64,000 nucleotides of DNA from Atrina japonica (GCA_030159075.1 BROG01000079.1:134501-198500); one strand, 5' to 3'; shown: positions 28,701 through 41,901, counted from the stretch's first letter. Notes: generated by a model not told the origin, from the letters alone. Translations and numbers: made by a program.

Positions 28701-29731
28701 TTTCATGGATATGGATCATGTCCATCGACAAAAGACCACACACACAGAAAAAGATGCAAAGGAATAGTTGGTTCTCATGTTAAAGTGAAAGAGGGTGTTC
28801 CGTGCAGATCTACTAAAGAATATTTCTTTTCTAACAGAGACAACAAGCAGCAGTTTATCAAATTGCTTCAACAAGAGTTCAGCAAGACAAACATTAACTC
28901 ACTACAAAGCAGCCCACGATGCTGATGTTTTAATTGTCAAAACAGCCCTTAGTGTGTCACAACAGCGCCTTGTCACAGAAATCGGTGAATATACTGATCT
29001 ACTCCTTCTGATTTTCCATTCTGTCCAGACTTCAGGCATCACCTTCGGATCTGATAAGTGTTCTAATAAAACCAAACCCAGATAATGGAATATTTACTAC
29101 AGTCAAAACACTTCATGGGAATGATATTTCAAAGTTAATGTTGTACACGCAATAACAGGATGTGACACTACATCTAGACTCCATGGAGTAGGCAAGGGAT
29201 TTGTTTTGAAAAAGTTTATTTCAAGCTCTAAGATGCGGGAAAACGGGTCTGTTGTCCTCGATGCTGATGCAAAGAAAGAGGATATCATCAAAGCAGGACA
29301 TAATATCGTTGCTGCTTTGTACGGTGGAACTGAGCTAGAGAATTTGGATACTCTAAGATATCGGAAATGGGCATGTAAGGTGATGACCCATTCCACTTTG
29401 CCGGTACAATCTCTTCCTCCAACAAAAAGTGCGGCAAGTCAACATTGTTTATGGTGCTACCATCAAATCAGGGAACGGACCACGGAACAGGCAAAACAGA
29501 TGGATCCTTGTTGCTGGGGGTGGCAGTTAAATGAAGGGAGACCCTACAAACCTACAACCAGTAGCACCGGAGAGTCTGATAGTTATCATCCGATGCAAAT
29601 GTAAAACTAATTGCGACACAAAACGTTGTTCATGCAGAAAACAAGGCCTTCCATGCTCTTTGGCGTGTACAGAATGCAAAGGGGAAAGCTGTATGAATGC
29701 CTCCATAAATGATGATACATTAGAAAACTAA
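25712..29731 (+). pseudogene. Decayed multidomain protein: zinc fingers, FEN/XPG-like nuclease motifs, CXC tail
   Basis: About 4 kb of + strand sequence still reads, through many frameshifts and stops (e.g. 25808, 26152, about 26506, 26701, 26923, 27437), as one ancestral protein of over 1000 residues. Order: CPFC (25727-25738) with HKDC (25856-25867); HCLFCGK (about 25969-25989) and DLPAADAI; a helical region to 26553; YVADNVDHN and FHGMGM (26926-26998); GGFHAEMSYLG (about 27482-27514); YIYLQLMQ..HTHP (27823-27870); NIETGVCRD; VFHGYGSCPSTKD (28696-28734); HDADVLIVK and GEYTDLL (28915-29010); GCDTTSRLHGVGKGF (about 29158-29205); and a cysteine-rich CXC-like end, RCKCKTNCDTKRCSC (about 29592-29637). 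I recall multicopy uncharacterised proteins of this layout in invertebrate genomes. The FEN1/XPG comparison is mine, from motifs. No introns or terminal repeats were found. It may be a mobile element or a retrogene. Biological role unknown. Confidence 0.7.
29592..29731 (+). pseudogene. CXC-like cysteine-rich C-terminal segment of the 25.7-29.7 kb protein
   Basis: Frame 29531-29731 encodes nine or more cysteines in pairs, spaced like CxC-x3-C-x4-CxC-x6-C-x3-C-x2-C, ending CKGESCMN. The spacing recalls tesmin/TSO1 CXC domains, which bind zinc and DNA. It is one frame off from the preceding WGWQLNEG segment, so a frameshift lies near 29530-29545. Confidence 0.65.
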
Positions 29732-29805
29732 TTTCCGTCACTTTTTCTTACACGATTTGTAACTGAAATAGATATTTGAGATATTTCAAAACGAGTACTG
29801 AGCAT

Positions 29806-30460
29806 AATTGATTTGTCTTTACACAAACAGACATTTATCATTTTTTCGAATTTTCAGCGATTTTTCATCAAAAACGTACATTTTACCCAAAATATTTCTC
29901 GTTCACATTCATATCTTATTGTAAGATCTTTTCGAAGATATATATGAGATGTTATGAGACAAACGTATTATGTTTAATTGATTTGTCTTCATACAAGAAA
30001 AAGGAATTTTTTCCAATTTTCAACGATTTTTCATTAAAAAACGCATATTTCCCCAAACTATTTCTCCTTCACCTTCAGATTTCATAGACGATTGAGATGT
30101 TATCGACAAAAGTATTATACATAGATATAATAAACATAATACCAAATTGATTTGTCGTCTTCGTACATAACAAAAAATACCAGCTTATTCCTATTTTCAG
30201 CATTTTTTCATTAAAAACGCATGTTTAACCCAAAATATTTCTCTGTCATCTCCATATTTCATTGACTGATCTTTTGGGAGATATGTTTGAGATGTAATGA
30301 GACAAACGTATTATGTATAATAGACTTGTCTTCGTTTACAATTAAGTAATCCAGTTTTTCCAATTTTCAACGATTTTTTTTTAACAAAAACGCACATTTT
30401 CACCCTAAATTTCCACTCTCTCTTCACATTTCAGTGTCCGATGTTTTGTGAGGTATTCCT
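29806..30460. repeat. Tandem array, unit about 170 bp, four units
   Basis: The motif ttttcarcgatttttcat followed by aaaaacgca occurs at about 29851, 30017, 30194 and 30364 (spacings 166, 177 and 170). Each unit also has ccaaaatatttctc and gagatgttatgagacaaacg. It begins about 75 bp after the end of the decayed protein and may be part of the same element or a local satellite. Confidence 0.8.
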
Positions 30461-31802
30461 TGTGTACTCTTCCGCTTATTTCTGACAAAAACCTGTTGCA
30501 ATTAGTTACGGAATCAGCTAATTTTTAGCTTATATTGACTTGACTTATGTTTTTGGAAATTATGAAAATGAGATTCTAGATCCAATAATTTCAAATTGTG
30601 TAGACCGCTAATTACATTACGTCAAAGAACCAAACATGCATCGAAATATTCATGAAAAATTACTTTTTGTAATTATGCAACAAGTTGTCATAGCAACGCT
30701 TGACGACAAATAATGATTAAAATTTAAATTATATTTGATGAATTAACATGATCAATTGGATATTCTCCTGAGAACCATATATATCCTGAAATGTATCTGT
30801 GATATCTTTTACAGGATAATTTAGCTATTGATTTTGACTGTGTTCATTACGCCTCTGCAGATTATGTGTAATAACGATGTAAAGCAACATAAAAATATAT
30901 GGTTTTGAATGTGTTTTTTAAGCTCTACTGATTGATATTCATGAAAGAGATAGAATATTTTATGGGCATTTATCATGTCCCTTCAATCATTTATACGTCG
31001 CATCCCAATCACCACATTTTCTTGATGTTTCTATAATAAAAGATCAGTACTGCATAATGAAAACCTTTTAATGTTTGATGATTGTTTTTTTATTCAAACA
31101 ATTAAAATGGATATTTATTCTGATAATGCCTAGCTTGAAGGTACAAATTCCGTCTCCGGAGAACCATTTTGTCGAATATGTAATGGAAATTTTCAGAATG
31201 ATTTTGAAATGTTTTAGTTATATGACTTCTATAATTCGAGGTAAAGTCAGAATGTAGGTATTAGATGTTCAAACGTCAGACATCATGAATCTAGAGAATG
31301 GAATCCAACCAGTCCAGTCTTAAATCTTCATTTGGTGTTTTAGACTGAATTTAGTGTTTAGTCATGTTTGTTACAAATGGAGTTTGGAGTATAATCTGTC
31401 ACGTACTTGTCGAACGCACCGCTCGCGATCTAATGGTAGAGCAAGCGCTTAGCGAAAGTCTAATTAAAGGTTCACGACAACGAGTCATACCTTGGACGAC
31501 TTAAAAATGATATAACGTTTCTATTACTACGTGTTCAGCATGCTAATTAAAGGCCAAGGGGTGACTTGAAACTGAAGCTCCGTGTCAAGACGAGAATTAC
31601 ACACATTATGAAACGGCCACTGTATTTGTCATAGCAAGTCAATATTTTTTATAATACAGCAGTAACTGGTGATTTTTGCATGCAGGTGACAAATAATTGG
31701 CCCATATAACCGGACGGATGGAGTCCCTTGAATCCTTTCGTTCGTGACTTGGACAAGTTTAATCGTAGGCAATACGTTAGAATTTTACTGGCAAGTGTAA
31801 TG
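30461..31802. other. Gene-free stretch with a weak tRNA-like segment
   Basis: No gene is seen. At 31412-31480 an A-box-like taatggtagagcaag and a B-box-like ggttcacgac occur in SINE-like spacing, with a later gaaactgaagctccgtgtc near 31569. This is probably a very degenerate SINE, and I am unsure of it. Confidence 0.4.
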
Positions 31803-32075
31803 AGAGAGCTGTCGTGACTCCGCGGTAGAGTGCTCAATTCGCAACCGGAGGGTCACGGGTTTGAGCCTCGGTGGAGGCGGCTGGGTTTTCCTGTCCTGAG
31901 GATGAGACAGTAAAAATCGAGTTCCCGTGTCACAGTAGGTGTTGGCACGTTAAAGAATCTTCACTGCTCAATAGCCGTAAGTGCCCTTCACCGGCATTTG
32001 GCGACGTCTCCATATGAGTGAAAGTTTCATGAGTGGGACGTTAAACAACAATAAAACAACAACAACAACAACAAG
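31803..32075 (+). mobile_element. SINE type 1 body with a different tRNA-like head
   Basis: The body and tail are the type 1 sequence (cgtgtcacagtaggtgtt, ggacgttaaacaacaat, then CAA repeats). The head is different: gactccgcggtagagtgctc as A box and cacgggtttgagcctcg as B box. This indicates a head swap between SINE families. Confidence 0.8.
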
Positions 32076-32655
32076 AGTAATAATTCCTACTTATCATCAT
32101 ACGTTCTGTAAGTCAATTTGTAATGACACGCAAACCACGTGAAGCTAATCATACCCTAAAAGTTAGAAGGTGATATGATAAAGAAGAGGTTACGCCACTC
32201 CGCCAAATTATGTGAATAGGATAATAACAGATCAGAAAAAAATATCTACATAATAAGTCACCAGCCTCAGATCCAATTAGAAAAAATAATTTCATATGTT
32301 TTTGTTGACACTTAATGTCTGGTGAAAAGGCCACTTTTGTTTACCATTTTGGAGATTGACTACGTCTGATTAGCTGAACGTCCTCAAAAGAGGTAAATCA
32401 TATACCTCGGGCACCGGAATGATGGTAAAATTTTACAATAATGACAGTGATATGAAAGTGAAACGTTTTAAAGTTTTTGCCCTAAACGTTCATAATTGTT
32501 GCCGTTCTGAAACAGAGTCTTCAATTAGTCGGTCACAAAGACTGAGGAGCTAAAAGGTTAAGTTAATAATATAGAACTCGTTTAGAAAGCATCATATATC
32601 ATTCACAAGTTGATTATGTGCTTGTTGTTATGGTGTGTCAGGGAAACCAATAAAT
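32076..32655. other. Gene-free stretch
   Basis: I see no coding region or repeat here. Confidence 0.4.
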
Positions 32656-32658
32656 TAT

Positions 32659-32660
<2 letters not shown>

Positions 32661-32705
<45 letters not shown>
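32661..32705 (+). repeat. (AC)n microsatellite
   Basis: About 22 AC units. An A-rich tract of about 50 bp with C and G interruptions follows at 32817-32866. Confidence 0.97.
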
Positions 32706-32706
<1 letters not shown>

Positions 32707-33107
32707 GAAATACCAGGTTCTGGATTTATGTATACCCACGGGGACATAGAAGGTCCACCAGCAGTTGCACCGGCGGTCCACATGTTTTTGATTAAAGTAA
32801 TATTATTTTTTTTGAACAAAAAAAAAAAAAAAACAAAAAAAAAAAAAAAAAAAAAACAAAAAAAACGAAAAACATGTTTTGGAAACATGTCCCATAATTC
32901 TGTCAAACTAAGTCAAATATTATCAAAGGTTTGCCATAGTTTAACCCATCCGACATATGACCTCTAGCTCATTGATAGAAAACAGCATACCAGTATTGGC
33001 TGAACTTGACGGTCACCAAAAAGGCACAAACAGACAAAATGACAAATAGACAGATCGAAACACAATCGAATTTTATTTTCAATATTTTTATCTTCAATTT
33101 GTTTGTT

Positions 33108-33380
33108 TGATTGTTGTTTTACACTCCGTCAATAATTTTTCATTTACATTGAGATGTCACCGACTTTAGGTAAAGTGCTACAAATTTCGACCTGTTCTAT
33201 TGACTGACGCCATTGCAGTGAGGGTTCTTTTACGTGTCAGGCCTTCCGCGACACGGGGCCTCGGTTTTCATTCTCATTTGGCATTTAAAGTCTTTGGTAT
33301 GACCCAATCCGGGAATCGAACCCGGGACCTTCCGCTTGTGAGTTGAAAGTTCTAACACTAGATCACTGCAAAGTGGTTTT
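33108..33380 (-). mobile_element. SINE type 3 (full length)
   Basis: On the minus strand a tRNA-like head (gatctagtgttagaact as A box, gggttcgattcccgga as B box) precedes a body with accgaggccccgtgtcgc and acgtaaaagaaccctcactg, and a tail ttattgacggagtgtaaaacaacaatc. Body and tail are diverged relatives of type 1, while the head is a third, separate tRNA-like sequence. Confidence 0.85.
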
Positions 33381-34773
33381 TTTATGTGTTCAATAGGAGA
33401 GAGCTCGATCCTTAAGTTTATCTATCAACTGTTGTATTTTATAACTTTTGACACATTAGAAATAGTGTTTAAACCAAAAAAACACGTTATGACCATATCT
33501 TCGATTTTAAACTTATAAAATGTTTTCTTTGTGTTGAAGTTGAGTTTCGCTTTCAGTTTTCCAAAGATGAAGTTTCATCACTTTTTAATATAAACATATT
33601 TACATGTAATTCAATACTTGAACTACTGCAATGTTAGTAGCATTATCATTTATTTCTGATTAACATACTTATAACGTAGTGTCATATGCGTTTATATGTT
33701 TTTTTCTCATATTTTGACACACATATGTTGACCTATGTTTGTGATGTATCAATAAAGAAATTAAACTTATGTTATCTCTGATAAAAAATGGTGATTAGTG
33801 TTATGAAAATAAAAACCAAACATTCACGGAAATAAAATACAACATTAACTTATTTGCCAAACATTAAAGCTCTAATTTTAAGTGCATTCGTGTCTTTTCA
33901 GTATTTATGCATTAATTCTGTCGTTAGATGTATGCGTCTGCCCCCTGTATGCAGTTACTTTGATCATACAACGAATAATGTCGAAATCCCACGAGCTAAA
34001 ACATTACTGATATAATAGGTTTCCTTTTGAACAGTAGATGTGATGTCGACCACAAATTAGAGGCATTTCTTTTGTCATATCTATAAAATATCATCAAAGA
34101 AATTTTGTCTTTAATGCTATTAATATATCAACTGCAAATTAGAATGAATGCATTTTTCCTGGAATAACATTTTCATGTGCACATGTATTGAATATAATTT
34201 AAGGGTTGTATATACATTTTAGATCTCGTGTACAGGCTCAAGTCTACGCTTTTTCGTTTATACTTTTTGATTTGCATATCCATACGTTTGCATCTGTGAA
34301 ATCCTAACACCAAATTATGGCACGCGGGAATTATTGAGTTAATTTTTTTTCAAATAAACCGACTACATATAGTTTATTTTTCCTCTTGTAATTGTATTAT
34401 CTGGAGAAAAAACTAGGTTTATTTGCGCAAAAAGGACAAAAAATATTAAAATTGTTATTTCTCGAGACCGATGAAAATGATTTTGAATGTTGTTAAATGA
34501 ATATTGAATATTTTCTCTCAATAATCAACGTTGAACACCAATAATATGCAACTGTTCGAACTATTTTTGACTGATTATGTATGATCCTAATTAACAGTTT
34601 TAAGAATCGTGTTACATTTCCATTTCGACTCTTTTCGGTTTATCATATAAATAAAGTGGACGTTCCAAATTTATTTGAGCGAATTAAACATGGAGTAACT
34701 GCGCAAAAATTCCTATTATTAAGTTAAACCTAGTGTTTCTCCAGTGAATTAAATTTGTCACAGCAAAATCACA
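33381..34773. other. Gene-free stretch
   Basis: AT-rich and non-repetitive at the scale I can see. No exon or RNA gene is supported. Confidence 0.4.
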
Positions 34774-34863
34774 ATAACCCTTTCAACCCTACATACCACA
34801 CTAAACTGGTCTAAACAATAGGGTAAAGCATTCCATTTCTATATTTAGAGGTGAAAGGGTTAA
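34774..34863 (+). mobile_element. TTAA-ended miniature element, copy E
   Basis: Starts AACCCTTTCAACCCTAC (left TTAA decayed to ATAA) and ends AGGTGAAAGGGTTAA. The interior ctggtctaaacaatag follows subfamily 1 (copies B and F). Confidence 0.75.
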
Positions 34864-35673
34864 TTACTTAAACTTAGTTCTTTTTCCTGTTAAACCCAGT
34901 TTTCTCAAAACCAACACCAACCGGAGAAAATTTGGTTTTACTAAATTAAAACTAAGTATAACTCATCAATGTGATTTTAACGTGCCATAGCAAATTCCAA
35001 TGACTTACTATTGGGTGTAATCAGCAAGAATCTTCATACTTCCACGACATTCCATGACAGTCGGTTCCTGAATTGTTGTAAACAAAATTATGACAAAGAA
35101 AATGAAAGCATCCCTTATGTTTGTTATCGACAATAGTAGTTCCTCTTAGAGAAGATGAAATGAATGAGAACGAACCTAAAATTGGGGTACAGAGGCCAGC
35201 GTCGGAATCCTGCAGCACAATAAATAGTGAAGATATCTATGGCAAACTATCTTCAAAATGCTTTCATGTTAATATCTATCGGAATCTATTTAAGTAGCAT
35301 TTATACAAACGATGTGTCAAATTTCTACCGATAAGTGTAAATCGTGTGATGGTTTTAGAACCATCGTGCGTTTTAAATGTCAGCTCTTGAGTTCCCCTTA
35401 TATCACTCTACTGATATACTCAATCTTCAGATAATTTTCCGACAGAAGAACAATGACGACGTCATAACTCTTAGTTGCGATTATGTGCAACACAACAGCA
35501 CCAACAATTAGGGCAATATTGAACAAGTGCAACTTTCCACATTAACGAGTTCAGTTACGTTATGATAGCACCAGACCAGACGCAACAGCAACTTGAAAAC
35601 AAAACGTTCACAACTGCTTTTGTTTCTGCTGCTACTTATAATACCATCGCCACCACTGCTACTACTAACACCA

Positions 35674-35716
<43 letters not shown>

Positions 35717-36830
35717 TTACTACTACTACTATTGCTGCTGCTGCTACAACAACAATTGTTATATTCATGTTTAAAATTCCCTATACAAATTATAAGAAAA
35801 AATAAGTAACAGTCTTGCTATTAAGGGGAAGAAGAACGCCTGATCACGTGACCAGAATGTCAATACAGTAATATAAACTGGACCCGATGTTGGCAATCTA
35901 AACAAAGACGATAGACGACACAAATTTGTCCATAAAAGACATAAATCGAATGAAAAATTCACATCAAGAAGTAAATTAGGTTGTTCTTTGTGACAAAATT
36001 AATTTAACAGTCATGTGTTTTTGTGTCAGCTATGAAACACAGCTTCACATTGTCTGGCATCTTTTGTCCTTCCGTCTGTTTCTCTGGGTACAGTCACATT
36101 TTGACAAATTCTCTTTACTTTCTAATTGTATTTTATACTTTTGTGAAACTTACAGGAAAGGTTCATTGTGATGAGGTGCATCGAACAGTCAAAGTCAATG
36201 TCATGTTCAAGGTCAAATGGTAGTACAGTCTTCTCTTAAAGAATGTTTTGTTAACAAATACTCAATTTTGGCATACTTCAAGGTGTCATTTCTTCGCTAT
36301 ATACCCACAACTTGTTTTATTGATTCTAAATAATTGTTAACCATTCTGAATTGATCATTTACAGAAAAAATATTCATGACTAAATTTTTTACGGCGACCG
36401 AATTTAAGATTTAAGTGTTATAAAAGTTTGTTATTTTGGGGGTCACAGTTTTCAATCTTTCGTCCTCTTTATCCACCGGTTCTAATAAAAGCATACAAAC
36501 ACATTGATACCATGTTTTTGATCAAATTTTACCAAGTTAGCTAGAAAAATATGAATTTTGTAAATAAATGACCGGTTTTTAATAATGAATAGGACAGTTG
36601 ATGAGAAGAATAAAAAAACTGGTAAGGGGCATAACTCTTGCATATGTAAATATCCCTTATATACCCACAAATGTGCCGGATTATTCATTCTGTTAATTCA
36701 TACATTCATTATAGATAAGTATGCATATGAATAAGAAAAAAATTATGATAGGTTTTTTGTATACCCCAGGGTACCATTCTTCCCCTTAAACATTCGACAC
36801 ATAAACAGTTTCTCCTGCCCGGTCTTTTAA
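34864..36830. other. Gene-free stretch with a (CTA)n microsatellite
   Basis: Holds the imperfect (CTA)n at 35673-35735. No exon-like sequence is supported. Confidence 0.4.
35673..35735 (+). repeat. (CTA)n microsatellite
   Basis: About 20 CTA units with single-base interruptions, followed by short CTG and CAA runs. Confidence 0.95.
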
Positions 36831-36978
36831 TTTTTACTGTCCACCCTCGCGTGATTGTCAAGGTGGCATATCGAATTTCCCGCGATTGTGATACAACTGT
36901 GATACAATTTGATTTGCTAATGTTTCAAGCGCCGCGGCGAACCGTTTTGACGTCAGTCAACTGATTCTTAAGTAAACA

Positions 36979-37075
36979 ATGGATGCATCAAACCGCTTCG
37001 CTAGTTCCGATGAGGAACAACTGCCAAAATTTTAAACGACCGTGACAGTAAATACACAGCAAATGTTATAAAGTT
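36979..37075 (+). pseudogene. N-terminal fragment resembling KIAA1958/ZMYM-like (DUF3504) proteins
   Basis: ATG at 36979 opens MDASNRFASSDEEQLPK and stops at 37033. One base gained at the AAAATTTT run (37027-37034) would continue the reading as ILNDRDSKYTANVIKF to about 37075. The SRFA..SDEE..xI...DSK.T...V pattern is how many invertebrate KIAA1958-like/QRICH1-like proteins begin, as I recall. That family is linked to Crypton tyrosine recombinases. The upstream 36900-36978 stretch is GC-richer (gcgccgcggcgaacc, tgacgtca), like a small promoter or 5' UTR copied along. Only the first 30 or so codons are present. Confidence 0.4.
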
Positions 37076-37278
37076 TATTTAGCAAATAGTACTAGGTCAT
37101 GTATTCGTGAGCCGCGACGAATGTTAGAACAATATCTTACGCTGAATTACAAAGAGTAAAATTATTTAAACATGTTTCATATTATAAAAAAGATAATTAA
37201 CTTGGTCTGAGGGCAACAGCAATTTTGTTGGCACCCGAGGTCCTGACTATTGCTCGACGCAAAGTCAATAATTGTATA

Positions 37279-37445
<167 letters not shown>

Positions 37446-37501
37446 GTCGCTGCTGCTACTAATGCCACTGTTGCTATAGCAGCAACAGCAATAGTAGATG
37501 T

Positions 37502-37915
37502 TGTTATTGTTGTTTCTGTTAGAGATGTTGTTAGAGCCGGCCTGGTTCAGTCGGTAGCGCGCTCGACTCTTGATCGGTAGGTCGTGAATTCGAGTCCAAT
37601 CGACGGCAGGTTGGTTTCCTGTCTTTCGGATGAGACAGTAAAAACCGAGGTCCCGTGTCACAGTAGGTGTCGGCACGTTAAAGAACCCTCACTGGTCAAT
37701 GGCCGTAAGTGCCTAGCATAGACCAAAATTTGAAGCTCTTCACCGGCATTTGGTGACGTCTCCATATGAGTGAAATATTCTTGAGTTGGACGTTAAACAA
37801 CAATACAACAACAACAACAGAGATGTCGTTATTGTTGTTTCTGTTAGAGATGTTGTTATTGTTGTTTCTGTTAAATATGTTATTTTTGTTTCTGTTATAG
37901 ATGATGTTATTGCTG
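37502..37915. repeat. 27-bp minisatellite split by a SINE
   Basis: The unit gttattgttgtttctgttagagatgtt occurs before (37502-37531) and three times after (37827-37915) the type 1 SINE at 37533-37822. The SINE therefore landed inside the array. Confidence 0.8.
37533..37822 (+). mobile_element. SINE type 1, well preserved
   Basis: The head has tggttcagtcggtagcgcgc (A box) and gtgaattcgagtccaa (B box). The body has cgaggtcccgtgtcacag and acgttaaagaaccctcac, the tail attcttgagttggacgtt and aacaacaat, then (CAA)n. It is the least diverged copy in the window. Confidence 0.9.
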
Positions 37916-39535
<1,620 letters not shown>

Positions 39536-40061
39536 ATCAACTTTAAGTAGTAATATCATTTCCGTACCCTGCATATTATACGTGTATTTCCCCAGTGTTA
39601 TCGCCCGAGGGAAATTTGACTTTTGACTCTCGCTAGAGAAATGATTTATTCCAGTATCTATATATAAATTGTTTATATTATACCGAATGAATGTGCTATT
39701 GGGTATGTTTGCACTCAACAGGGTGTACGTACTGGACACAACATTATGAATTAATTGATTTTGGGAGTAAACGCTTCGAAGTGGATTCCGTGTTCCCATA
39801 CTCACTCTTACACAGAAAGACTCTTAAGCATTTAATTGCTAATTGCGTTGACTTTTTGGTGTTTCTAAAGTCAATATTATTCATCAAATTGGCAATTTCA
39901 TGATTCCTGTGCACGGACATGTCTGCTCGACTTCGAAAATTATATTCGGAACGTCTCTAGACTAAACTAAGAGGAAAACTATCATTAAATCTTTAGAAAT
40001 CAGAATAAGGGGAATATTATCGAGGAATATAATGTAAAATACCACGACTAATGAAACTGTG

Positions 40062-40213
<152 letters not shown>

Positions 40214-40562
40214 CTCCGCTTATAACGAAGTGGAAGGGAAATAGATTTAAACCTCGTTATAGCCGGAATTCGTTATTCGGATTAATATTATAGTGTAAGA
40301 AATTAATTGGGACGAGATATATCCTCATTATAACAAGTATTTCGTTATATATACATATAGTTGTAATATGTGTTTTATATCTCCAAGATGATCCGATATG
40401 CAAGATTTGTTCAACATATGAACATTTCATTCATGAATTGAGACAAACTACTTACCGATAAGATTTTGTCACACTGATATGAGGAATCGTGTTTGAAGTC
40501 TAAACTTCGCATATCTTACGTATGTTACGATACAGTCTTGTGCACTTGTTGATTTGATTTTG

Positions 40563-40783
40563 AATAGTTTTTTACCCCACACTCAGCAATGTTTCAGTTA
40601 TACGATGGCGGCCCGTTTTTAATGGTGGAGGAGAGAACCCAGCCTTCCGCAAGTAAACTAACAAACTTTCTCACAAAAATCAGCTTAGGTTCCAGCGGGA
40701 CTCGAACCTGCTCGGACCTGAAGTGAGAGACTTCGTAGTTTAACGCTCAGTGCTCTATTCACTCGGCCACAGAGACCCCCTGT
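40563..40783 (-). mobile_element. SINE type 2 (full length)
   Basis: On the minus strand it starts ggggtctctgtggccgag, then a tRNA-Ser/Leu-like head with a variable-arm-like segment (agtctctcacttc) and B-box caggttcgagtcccgc. The body is ggaacctaagctgatttt, aaggctgggttctctcc and gggccgccatcgtataac; the tail ttgctgagtgtggggtaaa resembles the tail of types 1 and 3. Confidence 0.85.
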
Positions 40784-40879
40784 GCACTTGTCAATATCTC
40801 ACTGGAATGTCGAATTTATGGAATCGTCTGAACTGATTGTGACGCAAATTTGTTCCTCGCTTGCTATATTTGAATTAGA

Positions 40880-41042
40880 CTATGTACTTGATTTGACCGA
40901 TCGACAGACTTACTCCTCACTGTCACCTGATCCCATTTCTTGATTCTCCGGAAGTCCGTGTTTGTCCAATGCTTAACGTATTTGTATACTGTATCATGAC
41001 CGCCCTGAAGTGAAGGTATATACTTTGGTCTTTGATATTTTA
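40880..41042 (+). mobile_element. Retroelement 3' tail fragment (ccgtgtttgtcc family)
   Basis: Diverged copy with gaccgatcgacag, cttactcctcact, cacctgatcccatttcttg, agtccgtgtttgtccaa and tactttggtctttg. Confidence 0.65.
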
Positions 41043-41901
41043 AAGGCATATTGTCGTTCAAAAATAAAATCTATTTTTTTCATCGTTGAAAACTGATGTG
41101 TACAGATATAAAAGAATCAAATGTTGTTTCCGTATTGGAAATATATTAATATCGCATCAAAGTGTCATTTAAGACGGTAATCAATAAAATATAATTTATT
41201 ATGCACTGACCCGGAACCCGAAGACGCATATGATAGGCTAAAGACAACAATAATTTTAGACAATGACCTTGACTCTTATCATCAGTGCTAAGGTACGGCG
41301 TGCAAATTAATTATAATTACCCATATAGCTCCTGCATTTATTCCAGTTAGATATTACACCGAATTTAGTTCTTGTTCTTGCAGAATATGTTTGCTATCGC
41401 TTTCTTTCACTGTTGAATTTGTTACTCTCGACATATGTTTTCGTTTACCGAGTTGAGCATGCGCAAAATGCTTTCCGATTGGCTTCAAACTAAGGTGACC
41501 TAGTTCAAATTTAAATCAATCTAGATCACATTATTTTTTATGTCCTGGTAAAGAATTAAAAGAAACTGAATTCCCCATGTTTAGATCTCAAAATACAGTG
41601 AGATATCGATAGCTATGACAAAATACTTTAAAATACTTTGATAAATTTCCCATTTTACCGCATTTTATACCAAATCAAAATTTTGATACACTGATCGACA
41701 ATTTGCCTTAAAATACATTTTTGAAAAGACATATACATAATATTATTAATTATTTTTACGTTACTTACTGATCAGTATACACATAATTATATTTGGCGAG
41801 AATATGAACACCGTATAATTTTAATACGTAGGCTTACTTGTTAAATTGAAATTCACGGTAACCTCCAAATGGAGGGAAAAAAAAAACGAATCGGTGAAAC
41901 A

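Noticed and set aside
29806..30460. CRISPR-like regular repeats
   Set aside because: The units are diverged, long (about 170 bp) and lack conserved-repeat/unique-spacer structure; the genome is eukaryotic.
33300..33370. Minus-strand tRNA gene candidate with perfect B box gggttcgattcccgg
   Set aside because: It is the head of a SINE with body and tail attached, and there is no complete acceptor stem.
35021..35218. Minus-strand 65-codon open frame
   Set aside because: No start context, homology or splice support; consistent with chance.
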